From positions 620,001 to 684,000 of the forward strand of contig NZ_CP139419.1 of assembly GCF_034134805.1 (NCBI RefSeq): a stretch of 64,000 nucleotides of DNA, given 5' to 3'. This DNA comes from Streptococcus sp. S5. Lineage in GTDB: Bacteria; Bacillota; Bacilli; Lactobacillales; Streptococcaceae. This document shows, one piece after another, positions 36,252 to 45,815 of the stretch. A program made the translations under genes and the position numbers. Numbering within the stretch: position 1 is the stretch's first letter; the number at the start of each line of letters is the position of its first letter. The notes below the pieces were generated by a model. The model saw only the letters and a list, made by a program, of their open reading frames with translations, had not been told where the DNA came from and searched no databases.

Positions 36252-37748
36252 TTGACTGATAAATCACAAGACAGTGAGAAGTTATTAAGCTTCAAAGAGC
36301 AGATCCTCAGAGACTTAGAAGAGGCCAATGAGCAACTTCTAAAAATCGAAAAAGAGTATGATCTACCTGATCGAAGTATTGAAACCCCTTCTTCACTGAA
36401 AGAGGAGGAAGAAGCAACACTACCTCCAAAAGTAGAAGAATCTGCGTTGGCTCCCAAAGAAGAACCAGTGGAGCCGGTAAAGGCGACTCCTGCTGTGGAA
36501 GAAAAGGGTGAGCGTATAAAGCCTGCTAAAAAAGAACCAAGTCAGGAACCGGTAGAGGAAAGCTTATCGCGCTCTTCTCGTAACCAGCGCCAACAAAAAC
36601 AAAAGAAACAAAATAAAATCGCTAAACGAATTGTGCGGACAGTGGTCAGCCTTTTGCTGATTGTGATCGTGGCTACAGGGATCTTTGCTGTGACCTATAT
36701 CCATTCAGCTGTCAAGCCAATGGATAAAAATGCAACAGAATTCGTAACGGTTGAGATTCCAGCAGGTTCAAGTAATCGTGAGATTGGCGCGATCCTTGAG
36801 AAAAAAGGACTCGTGAAAAATGGTCAGTTCTTTAACTACTATACCAAGTTCAAGAACTATAGCAATTTCAAATCTGGTTATTTCAATTTGCAAAAGAGCA
36901 TGGATCTAGAAACCATCATCCAAAAACTGCAGGAAGAGGGAACCAAAACTCCTCAAGCTCCAGTTCTTGGGAAGGTGACGATTCCAGAAGGCTATACGAT
37001 CGATCAGATTGCGACGGCTATCACCACCGATGTCTCCACTAAGAAGGCAGGCAAGACTCCATTTAAGAAAGAAGATTTCTTGAAGGCTGTCCAAGACGAT
37101 GCCTTTATTGAGAAGATGGTGGCCAAATATCCTAAGCTCTTGGCGAATCTGCCAAGTAAGGATTCTGGTGTTCGCTACCGTTTAGAAGGTTATCTCTTCC
37201 CAGCAACTTATAACTATGGGAAAGATACCACAGTGAAAGAGATGATCGATCAGATGCTTGCGGCAATGGATCAAAACTTAAGCCCATACTATGAAACACT
37301 TGAGAGCAAGAACATCAATGTAAACGAAGTATTGACTCTTGCTTCCTTGGTTGAAAAAGAAGGGGCGACGGATCAGGACCGCAAAGATATCGCGAGTGTC
37401 TTCTATAACCGTTTGAACCAAGATATGCCTTTGCAAAGTAATATTGCAATTCTTTATGCCGAAGGGAAACTTGGTCAAAAGACGACCTTAAAAGAAGATG
37501 CAACGATCGATACAGAGCTGGATTCACCTTATAATATTTATAAGAATACCGGCTTGATGCCTGGCCCAGTGGATAACCCTGGAGTATCAGCGATCGAAGC
37601 GGCGGTGAACCCAAGTAAGACCGATTACTTGTATTTTGTCGCAAATGTCGAAAATGGTGAAGTTTTCTTCGCTAAGACATACGAAGAACACAATAAAAAT
37701 GTTGAAGAACACGTCAATAGTAAATTGACACAAGCAAGTTCAAACTAG
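36252..37748 (+). CDS. mltG: Endolytic transglycosylase MltG (YceG-like)
   Basis: Membrane enzyme that cuts new glycan strands, setting their length and acting in peripheral wall growth. From TTG 36252 it has 498 residues: a long charged cytoplasmic region rich in Glu/Lys/Pro (1-125), one membrane helix (VVSLLLIVIVATGIFAVTYI), an N-terminal LysM-like part and the YceG domain with the catalytic Glu in LASLVEKEG. The long cytoplasmic part is typical of streptococcal MltG. It lies between GNAT genes and greA, the pneumococcal order. Confidence 0.92.
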   Translation: MTDKSQDSEKLLSFKEQILRDLEEANEQLLKIEKEYDLPDRSIETPSSLKEEEEATLPPKVEESALAPKEEPVEPVKATPAVEEKGERIKPAKKEPSQEPVEESLSRSSRNQRQQKQKKQNKIAKRIVRTVVSLLLIVIVATGIFAVTYIHSAVKPMDKNATEFVTVEIPAGSSNREIGAILEKKGLVKNGQFFNYYTKFKNYSNFKSGYFNLQKSMDLETIIQKLQEEGTKTPQAPVLGKVTIPEGYTIDQIATAITTDVSTKKAGKTPFKKEDFLKAVQDDAFIEKMVAKYPKLLANLPSKDSGVRYRLEGYLFPATYNYGKDTTVKEMIDQMLAAMDQNLSPYYETLESKNINVNEVLTLASLVEKEGATDQDRKDIASVFYNRLNQDMPLQSNIAILYAEGKLGQKTTLKEDATIDTELDSPYNIYKNTGLMPGPVDNPGVSAIEAAVNPSKTDYLYFVANVENGEVFFAKTYEEHNKNVEEHVNSKLTQASSN

Positions 37749-37780
37749 AAAAAGCATGTGGCGCGTCCACAGCTTTTTCA
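37749..37780 (+). terminator. Terminator between mltG and greA
   Basis: AAAAAGC and TGTGG pair with CCACA and GCTTTTT around CGCGT, followed by T-rich sequence. Confidence 0.75.
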
Positions 37781-37805
37781 TTCAAATAATAGAAAGAGAA
37801 GAATA

Positions 37806-38288
37806 ATGGCAGAAAAAACATACCCAATGACCCTAGCAGAAAAAGAAAAATTGGAACAAGAATTAGAAGAATTGAAATTGGTCCGTCGACCTGAAGTGGT
37901 AGAACGGATCAAGATCGCTCGTTCATATGGTGACCTCTCAGAAAACTCTGAGTACGAAGCAGCAAAAGATGAACAAGCTTTTGTGGAAGGTCAAATCTCT
38001 AGCTTGGAAACAAAAATCCGTTATGCGGAAATCGTCGATAGTGACGCTGTTGCAGTAGACGAAGTAGCGATTGGAAAAACCGTTACAGTTCAAGAAGTTG
38101 GCGAAACAGATGAAGAAGTATACAGCATCGTTGGTTCAGCAGGGGCAGATGCCTTTGCAGGAAAGATTTCTAACGAAAGCCCAATCGGTCACGCTTTGAT
38201 TGGTAAGAAGACAGGTGACGTTGTCACTGTTGAGACACCAGCTGGAAGCTACCAAGTGAAAATTTTGAACGTAGAAAAAACAGCGTAA
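37806..38288 (+). CDS. greA: Transcription elongation factor GreA
   Basis: Rescues backtracked RNA polymerase by stimulating its own transcript cleavage. The 160-residue protein has an N-terminal coiled coil (residues 10-75) with the acidic tip [20 protein letters not shown] and a C-terminal FKBP-like domain ([16 protein letters not shown]). ATG 37806 follows AGAAAGAG; an earlier in-frame ATG would lie inside the mltG terminator. A strong terminator follows. Confidence 0.96.
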   Translation: MAEKTYPMTLAEKEKLEQELEELKLVRRPEVVERIKIARSYGDLSENSEYEAAKDEQAFVEGQISSLETKIRYAEIVDSDAVAVDEVAIGKTVTVQEVGETDEEVYSIVGSAGADAFAGKISNESPIGHALIGKKTGDVVTVETPAGSYQVKILNVEKTA

Positions 38289-38298
38289 CTATAAAACG

Positions 38299-38326
38299 CA
38301 AGCCCTCCAAGAGGGCTTGTTTTTTT
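38299..38326 (+). terminator. Terminator after greA
   Basis: CAAGCCCTC pairs with GAGGGCTTG around CAA, followed by TTTTTTT. Confidence 0.85.
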
Positions 38327-38380
38327 GTGCTCTTAATCTTTTTGTGAGAGTGAAAATTCTTTGCTGACTGAACGATATCA

Positions 38381-38413
38381 AAAAAAGCACTTGAACCTTG
38401 GGTTCAAGTGCTA
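38381..38413 (-). terminator. Terminator after yidC (minus strand)
   Basis: AGCACTTGAACC pairs perfectly with GGTTCAAGTGCT; on the minus strand it is followed by a T-run of seven. Confidence 0.85.
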
Positions 38414-38442
38414 CTGTATACCGCTAGAATTAGTAGTTTGTA

Positions 38443-39360
38443 CTACTTTCTATTGCGTTGTTTTCCTGCATTGCGGTTGTTTTTTGGTTTGTGTTGGATT
38501 TGTGTCGTTGCAGTAGGTGTGACATCTTTTTTCACGCGGTGACTAGTCGCTTTTGGAGGATTGTTTTTGTATTCCTCAGCGACGCGCTTGCGAAGATTTG
38601 GACGAATCAAGTAGTTGATGACAAATTGTTGGATAATTTGGATCACCCCACCGACTACCCAGTAAAGAGTCACTCCGGCTGAAGAGATCAATGAGAAGAC
38701 ACCGATCATAATCGGACTCATCAGTGATGCTTTGCGCATGCTTTCCTTTTGGGTTTCATCTTCAATTCCATGAAGAGAGAGCATACTTTGGATATAGTAA
38801 AGAACTGCTACGATTGCTGTCAAGAGCAAGCTTGGTTTGCCGAGAGCAATGCCAAGGAAGCTACTATCTGCTACCCCTTTGGTGTGTTGAGCTGCAAAGA
38901 AGAGAGCTGAGAAGAATGGCATTTGGATCAAGAGTGGCAAACACCCAACTCCACCAAACATGCTAACTCCATTTTCACGTTGAGCAGCCATTAATTCCTG
39001 TTGCGCCAATAGCTTTTCTTCTTGTGTGCTAGCGTTCTTCATGCGCTCTTGGATTGGCCCAAGGATAGGTTTTAAGTAGTTCATCTTTTCAGATTGGTAG
39101 GTTGCCTTCCATGATTGGTACAAACCAAGTGGCAAGATGATTAACCGCACGATCAAGGTGACGATAATAATCCCGATCCCAAAGCCCAAGCCAAGGTTGT
39201 TGGCAAAGAATTTGATGGCTTCGCCCATCGGACGGCCAAGAAGATTCCAGATCAATCCAGTCGGATTTCCAGTTTTCCGATCGACACTCACGCATCCTGA
39301 CAAGAAGACAAGCGAAGCTAGTCCCATCGATGCAAGTAATGCAAGTTTATTTTTTTTCAC
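38443..39360 (-). CDS. yidC: Membrane protein insertase YidC
   Basis: Inserts and folds membrane proteins with or without SecYEG. The 305-residue protein is made as a lipoprotein (signal ending FLSGC) and has five membrane helices with the 60KD_IMP/Oxa1 domain. Typical stretches are FGGVGCLPLLIQMPFFSALF and GVTLYWVVGGVIQIIQQF. A Lys/Arg-rich C-tail (about 45 residues) can contact the ribosome. It is the leftward partner of acyP, from which it is separated by about 75 bases. Confidence 0.94.
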   Translation of the reverse strand: MKKNKLALLASMGLASLVFLSGCVSVDRKTGNPTGLIWNLLGRPMGEAIKFFANNLGLGFGIGIIIVTLIVRLIILPLGLYQSWKATYQSEKMNYLKPILGPIQERMKNASTQEEKLLAQQELMAAQRENGVSMFGGVGCLPLLIQMPFFSALFFAAQHTKGVADSSFLGIALGKPSLLLTAIVAVLYYIQSMLSLHGIEDETQKESMRKASLMSPIMIGVFSLISSAGVTLYWVVGGVIQIIQQFVINYLIRPNLRKRVAEEYKNNPPKATSHRVKKDVTPTATTQIQHKPKNNRNAGKQRNRK

Positions 39361-39437
39361 AAATAGTTCCTTCTTTTTTAAAATGTTACCTTTCTATTCT
39401 ACTGTTTTTTTTTAAAATACACAATAGTTCTCTAGTC

Positions 39438-39716
39438 TTAATTTGCAATTTTAAAGTCTGTATAGTTTTCAAAGTTTGCGAGCGTAACATCTAAATAAGT
39501 TACATGTGCAAAAGGTGTAGGACCTTTGCGAATTTCTTGAATGAATTTGGCCATTTGGCTACTAGACTCTGCCTGGGCCAGAATGCCAACCGTTCCGTCG
39601 TCATTATTCCAGACACGGCCAGTAATCCCACCGATCTCTAAAGCAAGACTGTACACTCCCCAGCGAAAGCCAACCCCTTGAACCCGTCCTTGGGCAATCA
39701 TTTTTACCTTTTGCAT
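39438..39716 (-). CDS. acyP: Acylphosphatase
   Basis: Hydrolyses acyl phosphates such as carbamoyl phosphate, 92 residues, usual length. The phosphate loop is RVQGVGFRWG with the catalytic Arg; the late Asn of NNDDGTV is the second catalytic residue. ATG 39716 follows GGAGGTCGCAC, an excellent site, and the frame's longer start is ignored. It is divergent from the RNA methyltransferase gene across only 73 bases. Confidence 0.95.
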   Translation of the reverse strand: MQKVKMIAQGRVQGVGFRWGVYSLALEIGGITGRVWNNDDGTVGILAQAESSSQMAKFIQEIRKGPTPFAHVTYLDVTLANFENYTDFKIAN

Positions 39717-39777
39717 GTGCGACCTCCTTGACTCGAAGAAATCTATCTGAGGCATGATTTCTTCTTTTTCTTTGTGC

Positions 39778-39792
39778 TATAATAGTTCTATG
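39778..39792 (+). promoter_or_regulatory. Extended -10 promoter driving a probably leaderless message
   Basis: TGC-TATAAT ends at 39783. The ATG begins at 39790, 7 bases later, where transcription should start. No purine-rich ribosome binding site exists between them. Confidence 0.6.
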
Positions 39793-40536
39793 AATATTAT
39801 AACGTCTAAATCCAATAATGTAATCAAAAATGCTAAAAAATTACATCAAAAAAAATACCGGACAGATTCTTATCTCATTGAAGGCTGGCATCTGTTTGAA
39901 GAAGCAGTAGAAAATCAAGCGAAGATTCAGCAGGTCTTTGTTTTAGAAGCCTATTTAGACCGGGTAGAGGACATCCAAAAAGTCACCGTCGTGACTCCGG
40001 AGATCTTAAGTCTCTTGGCAGATTCGAAGACTCCGCAAGGGATTGTCGCAGAGATCGCTCTGGATCAGCCAGAGCTTCCGGATCAGCTTCAAGGACGCTT
40101 CCTCTATTTGGAGGATGTACAGGATCCTGGCAATGTAGGGACGATGATTCGAACAGCAGATGCAGCAGGTTTTGATGGCGTCATGCTTTCGAAAGCCTCC
40201 GCAGATCTATACAGTCTCAAGACCCTTCGATCCATGCAGGGCAGTCATTTCCATATTCCTATCTGGAAACTGGATCGAGAAGAACTATTGGAGCGAGCTG
40301 CGCAATCTCATCTAGCAGTTCTCGCAACGACGCTTTCAGAAGCTTCCATTGACTACCGTCAGCTTTCTCAGACCGATCAGTTTATTCTGGTTATGGGGAA
40401 TGAAGGAAATGGCATCAGCCAGGAAATGGCGGCACAAGCAGACCAGCTGGTTCATATTCCTATGCCAGGTCGGGCCGAGAGTTTGAATGTTGCAGTGGCA
40501 GCAGGAATTTTGATGTTTTCTTTAAGGAAATTTTGA
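39790..40536 (+). CDS. TrmH/SpoU-family RNA methyltransferase
   Basis: Ribose 2'-O-methyltransferase of the SPOUT class acting on rRNA or tRNA, 248 residues. The N-terminal substrate-binding part (YLIEGWHLFEEAV) is followed by the SpoU knot: EDVQDPGNVGTMIRTADAAGF, LVMGNEGNGI and IPMPGRAESLNVAVAAG. The ATG at 39790 sits at the predicted transcription start, so the message is probably leaderless. The exact nucleotide target is not evident; the pneumococcal counterpart is also of the TrmH kind. Confidence 0.9.
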   Translation: MNIITSKSNNVIKNAKKLHQKKYRTDSYLIEGWHLFEEAVENQAKIQQVFVLEAYLDRVEDIQKVTVVTPEILSLLADSKTPQGIVAEIALDQPELPDQLQGRFLYLEDVQDPGNVGTMIRTADAAGFDGVMLSKASADLYSLKTLRSMQGSHFHIPIWKLDREELLERAAQSHLAVLATTLSEASIDYRQLSQTDQFILVMGNEGNGISQEMAAQADQLVHIPMPGRAESLNVAVAAGILMFSLRKF

Positions 40537-40618
40537 GAAAAAGAAGTATACTTAACCTGTAAGAAGAAGTTGATGGAGATCTTATTGGGAGAGCTTATCA
40601 ACGAAAGGTGGTTATCTT

Positions 40619-41110
40619 ATGCAATATCATCGTGACAAAGAATACATGACCTATGTAGGCCATCTGATCCAGCATCCTAAGGTTCAAAAATTAGCCGACA
40701 TTCCCCACCATATTCATTCCAATCGTTTGGAGCATTCCATTCATGTTAGCTATACTAGTTATAAATTGGCAAAAAAATTTGGCTGGGATGCCAAAAGTAC
40801 GGCTCGGGGTGGGCTCTTGCATGACCTCTTTTACTATGATTGGCGCGAGACCAAGTTTACCAAGAGTCACGCCTGGATCCATCCCCGCATCGCCGTGAGA
40901 AATGCGCGAAAGATTACAGATCTCAATGCCAAGGAAGAAGACATCATCATTAAACACATGTGGGGAGCTACCCTTGCCCCGCCTCGCTACAAAGAATCCT
41001 TCGTAGTGACCATGGTGGATAAATACTGGGCTGTTAAAGAAGCTTCAGAACCATGGCGTAAAAAGATGGCTAAAAGGAGATTTTTTCATCGAAAAATGTT
41101 AAAATCGTAG
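40619..41110 (+). CDS. HD-domain phosphohydrolase
   Basis: A 163-residue metal-dependent phosphohydrolase of the HD superfamily. The ligands are His in RLEHSIHVSY, His-Asp in LLHDLFYYDW, and later HAWIHP. The protein is basic and ends in KKMAKRRFFHRKML. AAGGTGG lies 8 bases before the ATG. It follows the RNA methyltransferase by 80 bases and precedes the Bax-inhibitor gene by 28; the substrate is unknown, nucleotide or cyclic-nucleotide cleavage being the usual roles of the family. Confidence 0.85.
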   Translation: MQYHRDKEYMTYVGHLIQHPKVQKLADIPHHIHSNRLEHSIHVSYTSYKLAKKFGWDAKSTARGGLLHDLFYYDWRETKFTKSHAWIHPRIAVRNARKITDLNAKEEDIIIKHMWGATLAPPRYKESFVVTMVDKYWAVKEASEPWRKKMAKRRFFHRKMLKS

Positions 41111-41138
41111 TAAACAAATTTGAAAGGAACTTGTTAAT

Positions 41139-41825
41139 ATGTATAATGATTCAGTAATCCAAGAACAAAGTGGATTGAATGCTTTTTATAACAAAATCTA
41201 CTCATTAGTTGGGATCGGTGTGGGGATTTCAGCCCTTGTGTCTGGCCTGATGATGACAGTCTTTCAAGACTTCTTCGTACAAATCTTGACAACCGCACCA
41301 ATGGTTTACTACGCAGCAGTGGTTGTAGAATTGATCTTGGTCTTTGTTGCAAGTGGGAAGGCTGTTAAAAATAGCCCGTCTGCTCTTCCGATCTTCTTGA
41401 TCTACTCAGCTTTGAATGGCTTTACCTTGAGCTTTATCATTGCTCGCTACATGCAAGCAACTGTCTATAAGGCTTTCTTGGTCAGTGCCTTGATGTTTAT
41501 TGTCATGGGAGCTATCGGACGCGTCGTGAAAAAAGACCTGTCTGGAATGGGACGTGCCTTGATGGGAGTCTTGATCGGTGTGATCATTGCTTCTGTTGTG
41601 AACATGTTCTTGAGAAGTTCTGGAATGGACTATATCTTGAGTATTATCTCTGTCTTCCTCTTTGCAGGATTGACAGCTTGGGATAACCAAAAGATTCGCT
41701 TTGTCTATGATCAAACAAATGGTCAACCTGCTACAGGTTGGGCAGTAGCGATGGCTTTGGAACTTTATCTTGACTTTATCAACCTCTTTATCAGCCTTCT
41801 TCGTATCTTCGGAAGAAACGACTAA
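41139..41825 (+). CDS. Bax inhibitor-1/YccA family membrane protein
   Basis: A 228-residue protein with seven hydrophobic helices that matches BI-1/TMBIM family members, thought to be calcium leak channels or stress modulators. The family signature regions are [12 protein letters not shown] and the C-terminal [33 protein letters not shown] precedes the ATG. It has its own terminator (41839-41868). Confidence 0.88.
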   Translation: MYNDSVIQEQSGLNAFYNKIYSLVGIGVGISALVSGLMMTVFQDFFVQILTTAPMVYYAAVVVELILVFVASGKAVKNSPSALPIFLIYSALNGFTLSFIIARYMQATVYKAFLVSALMFIVMGAIGRVVKKDLSGMGRALMGVLIGVIIASVVNMFLRSSGMDYILSIISVFLFAGLTAWDNQKIRFVYDQTNGQPATGWAVAMALELYLDFINLFISLLRIFGRND

Positions 41826-41838
41826 TCAAAGAGAGATT

Positions 41839-41868
41839 GAGCTGGGGCAGTTGCCTCGGCTTTTTTTG
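41839..41868 (+). terminator. Terminator after the Bax-inhibitor gene
   Basis: AGCTGGGGCA pairs with TGCCTCGGCT (with one G-U), followed by TTTTTTT. Confidence 0.8.
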
Positions 41869-41920
41869 TCTTTCGACTTGTGCTATACTAATAGTGACTA
41901 AAGAATAGAAATGAGCGCTT

Positions 41921-43171
41921 ATGAAAACACCCTTTGTAACCCGTGAACAATTAGAAAGTCTGACCCAAGAATTTCCTACCCCTTTCCATCTCTATGATGA
42001 AGCAGGAATTCGTGAAACGGCTCGTGCTCTCCATCAAGCTTTTGCTTGGAATGAAGGTTTTAAAGAATACTTTGCCATCAAGGCGACTCCTAACCCATCG
42101 ATCCTAAAAATTTTGCAAGAAGAGGGCTGTGGTGTCGACACCGCCAGCTACGTGGAATTGTTAATGGCGGATAAACTGGGCTTTAGTGGAAAAGAGATCA
42201 TGTTTTCTTCTAACAATACGCCAGCAGATGAATTTGTCTATGCTAGAGAATTAGGGGCAACGATCAATCTGGACGCCTATGAAGACATTGCTTTCTTGAA
42301 GTCTGTGACTAGCATTCCCAAGGTCATTTCTTGCCGCTATAATCCTGGTGGAGTTTTTGAACTGGGAACCGATATTATGGACAATCCTGAAGAAGCCAAG
42401 TTTGGAATGACCAAGGAGCAATTGATCCAAGCCTTTATCGAGTTGAAAGAACTAGGTGTGGAAGAGTTTGGCATTCACGCTTTATTAGCTTCTAATACTG
42501 TATCCAACGACTACTATCCAGAGCTAGCGCGTCAACTTTTTGAATTAGCAGTAGAAGTCGTCGAGAAAACAGGTGTCCACTTGGGCTTCATCAACCTTTC
42601 TGGTGGGGTTGGGGTCAATTACAAGCCAGAGCAAGAACCAAATGATATTGCCATTATTGGGGAGGGCGTACACCGCGTCTTTGATGCGATTCTCAAACCG
42701 GCAGGACTTGGTCATGTGAAAATCTATACCGAGCTTGGTCGCTTTATGCTGGCTTCACACGGCCTCTTAGTAACCAGAGTGACGCATAAAAAGAAAACTT
42801 ACCGGACTTATGTCGGGGTTGATGCTTCAGCTGTGAACCTTCTTAGACCGGCTATGTACGGTGCTTATCACCATATTACCAATATGGATCGTCCAGAGGA
42901 ACTGACTGAAGTGGTCGATGTCGTGGGAAGTCTCTGTGAGAATAACGATAAATTTGCCAAACAACGAGAACTACCTGTGACGGAGATTGGAGATTTGCTC
43001 GTGATCCATGACACTGGAGCCCATGGATTTTCAATGGGGTATCAGTACAATGCTAAGTTGCGTTCAGCAGAAGTTTTGCTTCAAGAAGATGGGCAGGCCC
43101 GTTTGATTCGTCGCGCAGAAAAACCAGAAGATTATCTTGCGACACTCTACGGCTTTGACATTGAAAAATAA
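41921..43171 (+). CDS. lysA: Diaminopimelate decarboxylase
   Basis: PLP enzyme of lysine synthesis that converts meso-diaminopimelate to L-lysine, 416 residues. The PLP Lys is in FAIKATPNPS, the Gly-rich phosphate loop is INLSGGVGVNY, and the active-site Cys region is VGSLCENNDK. Unlike many organisms the protein has the short N-terminus typical of streptococci. It is a monocistronic gene with weak ribosome binding site (ATAGAAATGAGCGC). Confidence 0.88.
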   Translation: MKTPFVTREQLESLTQEFPTPFHLYDEAGIRETARALHQAFAWNEGFKEYFAIKATPNPSILKILQEEGCGVDTASYVELLMADKLGFSGKEIMFSSNNTPADEFVYARELGATINLDAYEDIAFLKSVTSIPKVISCRYNPGGVFELGTDIMDNPEEAKFGMTKEQLIQAFIELKELGVEEFGIHALLASNTVSNDYYPELARQLFELAVEVVEKTGVHLGFINLSGGVGVNYKPEQEPNDIAIIGEGVHRVFDAILKPAGLGHVKIYTELGRFMLASHGLLVTRVTHKKKTYRTYVGVDASAVNLLRPAMYGAYHHITNMDRPEELTEVVDVVGSLCENNDKFAKQRELPVTEIGDLLVIHDTGAHGFSMGYQYNAKLRSAEVLLQEDGQARLIRRAEKPEDYLATLYGFDIEK

Positions 43172-43226
43172 GCGATTGTCTGATATAATGATAGTTATGT
43201 AAAAATAATGGATCGGAGAAAATTGT

Positions 43227-43472
43227 ATGAATCTCTTTTTAGGAATTTTGTTGATTATTTTAGCTTTCTTTGGTGGGATGATTGCAGGAATGTTCTTGCT
43301 TCGTCGTCAATTTGAAAAAGAATTTGCATCAAACCCACGTTTGAATGTTGAAGCAGTCCGTACGCTTTTAGGTGCCAGCGGCCAACGTCCAAGCGAAGCA
43401 AAAGTTCAACAAGTCTATCGCCAAATTGTGAACCAACAAAAATCAGCAATGGCGAAAAACAAGAAAAAATAA
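43227..43472 (+). CDS. YneF family membrane protein
   Basis: An 81-residue protein with one N-terminal membrane helix ([21 protein letters not shown]) and a cytoplasmic tail carrying the conserved [29 protein letters not shown]. This is the UPF0154/YneF signature. Its function is unknown. GGAGA lies 8 bases before the ATG and TATAAT at 43184-43189 is a likely -10. Confidence 0.9.
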   Translation: MNLFLGILLIILAFFGGMIAGMFLLRRQFEKEFASNPRLNVEAVRTLLGASGQRPSEAKVQQVYRQIVNQQKSAMAKNKKK

Positions 43473-43501
43473 GAGTGGGGCAATCTCACGATAATAAATG
43501 A

Positions 43502-43536
43502 GAGGGGCTTGGAGGAATTTCTTAGTCCCTCCTTTT
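43502..43536 (+). terminator. Terminator between yneF and murI
   Basis: GAGGGGCT pairs with AGTCCCTC with one G-U, followed by CTTTT. Confidence 0.6.
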
Positions 43537-43549
43537 GGAAGGAAGAGAT

Positions 43550-44344
43550 ATGGATAACCGACCGATTGGTTTTTTAGATTCTGGAGTAGGTGGCCTGACT
43601 GTTGTCCGCGAATTGCTCCGTCAGCTTCCTCACGAAGATGTCGTCTATATTGGAGATTCAGCGCGTGCACCTTATGGTCCTAGACCAGCAGACCAAATTC
43701 GCGAGTATACTTGGCAGATGGTGAACTTCCTTCTGACCAAAAATGTCAAGATGATTGTCTTAGCCTGTAATACAGCGACGGCAGTTGTTTGGGAAGAAGT
43801 CAAGGAGAAACTTGATATTCCTGTTTTAGGAGTGATTTTGCCCGGAGCTTCTGCAGCCATTAAATCGACGACCCATCAAAAAATTGGGGTCATTGGGACA
43901 CCGATGACGGTTTCTTCTGGAATTTATAAAGAGAAGATTCAAAGTCTAGCACCAGATATGAAAGTCACCAGTTTAGCTTGTCCCAAGTTTGTTCCTTTAG
44001 TGGAATCAAACGAGTTGGCATCCAGTGTGACCAAAAAGGTGGTTTACGAAACCCTAAAACCACTAGTTGGAAAGGTTGATACCTTAGTCTTGGGATGCAC
44101 CCATTATCCCCTTTTAAAACCGATCATTCAAAATGTGATGGGACCGGATGTCAAATTGATTGATAGTGGGGCAGAGTGTGTTCGGGATATTTCCGTTTTA
44201 TTAAACTATTTTGAGCTCAATAAGAGTCGCGAACTCTTAGAGCAGACCCACCGCTTTTATACCACTGCAAATGCCAATAGCTTTGCAGCGATTGCCGAAA
44301 AATGGCTAGAACGTTCAGTGAATGTGGAGCACATAAATTTATGA
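43550..44344 (+). CDS. murI: Glutamate racemase
   Basis: Makes D-glutamate for the peptidoglycan stem, 264 residues. The two catalytic Cys lie in LACNTATA and GCTHYPLL, with the N-terminal [14 protein letters not shown] 43550 follows GGAAGGAAGAG; the upstream in-frame ATG 43535 has poorer spacing. The stop overlaps the rdgB-type start (ATGA), beginning a long operon that runs to yidD. Confidence 0.96.
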   Translation: MDNRPIGFLDSGVGGLTVVRELLRQLPHEDVVYIGDSARAPYGPRPADQIREYTWQMVNFLLTKNVKMIVLACNTATAVVWEEVKEKLDIPVLGVILPGASAAIKSTTHQKIGVIGTPMTVSSGIYKEKIQSLAPDMKVTSLACPKFVPLVESNELASSVTKKVVYETLKPLVGKVDTLVLGCTHYPLLKPIIQNVMGPDVKLIDSGAECVRDISVLLNYFELNKSRELLEQTHRFYTTANANSFAAIAEKWLERSVNVEHINL

Positions 44345-45321
44345 GTGACAAACTATTTGAATACAAAGATCCCCAAGATTGGTATATTGCCCAATGGGGA
44401 GAAGATGCAGACTACAACCAATTTAGTCAAGTTCCTGCGGAAGCTTCCACTCTGTTAGACCAGCTGGAACTTCTCTTTGCCAAGGATCCTGAAGGATTCC
44501 CTCTCAATCTATCGGTGATGCGCTATGGTTCAGCCTTCCGTTTTCTAACCTTTTTGACCGAAATCTTGAATGAAGTCAAGGGAAGAGCTTTTGAGATTGT
44601 ACAGCGTCAAGGAGCCTTGCTCTTGGTTGAAAAAGGGAAATTGCTCTATTTGCATTTGCCAAGTGATGGGGTGGATTTGGAAGCCTTCTTGGGTCAAGAC
44701 AAGGTCAAAGATACGATTCTTATTGCGACTCGAAATGAGGGAAAAACCAAAGAATTCCGTAATATGTTTGAAAAGCTGGGCTTTGAAGTGGAAAATCTCA
44801 ATCAATACCCAGAGCTTCCAGAAGTCGAAGAGACAGGTATGACCTTTGAAGAGAATGCCCGCCTAAAAGCTGAAACCATTGCAGAGCTAACTGGGAAAAC
44901 AGTCTTAGCGGATGATTCAGGTTTGAAGGTGGATATCTTGGGAGGCTTACCAGGAGTTTGGTCAGCTCGCTTTGCGGGAGTTGGTGCGACAGATGCGGAA
45001 AACAATGCGAAATTGTTGCACGAATTGGCCATGGTTTTTGACTTGAAAGATCGCTCAGCTCAGTTCCATACGACCTTGGTGGTTGCAAGACCAGGCAAGG
45101 AAAGCCTAGTGGTGGAAGCAGATTGGCCAGGGTATATTAATTTTGAGCCCAAAGGGGAACATGGCTTTGGATATGACCCTCTCTTCTTAGTTGGGGAAAC
45201 GGGCCGTGCTGCTGCTGAATTAACGCTAGAAGAAAAAAATACACAATCACATCGTGCTTTAGCTGTTAAAAAGTTATTGGAGGTATTTCCATCATGGCAA
45301 AGCAAACAATCATCGTTATGA
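44341..45321 (+). CDS. rdgB: Non-canonical purine NTP pyrophosphatase (RdgB/HAM1) with extra N-terminal domain
   Basis: House-cleaning enzyme that hydrolyses ITP, dITP and XTP. The 326-residue protein has about 127 extra residues before the catalytic domain, which starts [15 protein letters not shown]. Then come [27 protein letters not shown] and the late HGFGYDPLF. The N-terminal part (start [19 protein letters not shown]) is streptococcal and of unknown function. The overlap with murI and the 28-base overlap with the next gene mark it as a tightly packed operon member. Confidence 0.92.
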   Translation: MSDKLFEYKDPQDWYIAQWGEDADYNQFSQVPAEASTLLDQLELLFAKDPEGFPLNLSVMRYGSAFRFLTFLTEILNEVKGRAFEIVQRQGALLLVEKGKLLYLHLPSDGVDLEAFLGQDKVKDTILIATRNEGKTKEFRNMFEKLGFEVENLNQYPELPEVEETGMTFEENARLKAETIAELTGKTVLADDSGLKVDILGGLPGVWSARFAGVGATDAENNAKLLHELAMVFDLKDRSAQFHTTLVVARPGKESLVVEADWPGYINFEPKGEHGFGYDPLFLVGETGRAAAELTLEEKNTQSHRALAVKKLLEVFPSWQSKQSSL

Positions 45322-45815
45322 GTGACTCGCATGGAGACCGCTCCATTGTTGAAGCTATTAAAGAAAAATACCTAGGTCAGGTCGATGGGATCTTTCACAA
45401 TGGGGATTCTGAACTAAAAAGTGATGATCCTGTCTGGGAAGGGATCCACGTTGTCCAAGGAAATATGGATTTTTATGAAGGCTATCCGGAACGCTTGGTG
45501 ACCCAACTGGGGCCAACACGGATCATCCAGACCCACGGACATCTCTTCCAGATCAATTTTAGTTTTCAAAAATTGGATCTGTGGGCCCAAGAGGAGGAAG
45601 CAGATATCTGTCTATACGGCCACCTTCATATTCCAGATGCTTGGAAGGAAGGAAGAACCCTCTTTGTGAATCCTGGATCCATTAGCCAACCTCGTGGTCT
45701 GATTCGCGAGTGTTTGTATGCCAAGATAGAGATTACCGATTCGAACTTCAAGGTAGAGTATTATACGCGAGATCATGAATTGTACCCTGAATTGACAAAG
45801 GAGTTTAGCAGATGA
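45294..45815 (+). CDS. YfcE/MJ0936-type metallophosphoesterase
   Basis: A 173-residue calcineurin-like phosphodiesterase. Metal ligands lie in MSDSHGD, HNGDSE, the QGNMD loop, QTHGH and YGHLH. The GGAGG site lies inside rdgB, and the ATG is within its last 28 bases. Relatives hydrolyse cyclic or phosphodiester compounds, but the natural substrate in streptococci is not known to me. Stop and next start overlap. Confidence 0.9.
   Translation: MAKQTIIVMSDSHGDRSIVEAIKEKYLGQVDGIFHNGDSELKSDDPVWEGIHVVQGNMDFYEGYPERLVTQLGPTRIIQTHGHLFQINFSFQKLDLWAQEEEADICLYGHLHIPDAWKEGRTLFVNPGSISQPRGLIRECLYAKIEITDSNFKVEYYTRDHELYPELTKEFSR

Noticed and set aside
37758-37805. N-terminal extension of greA
   Set aside because: It would start inside the mltG terminator; ATG 37806 has a good ribosome binding site and gives the standard length of 160.
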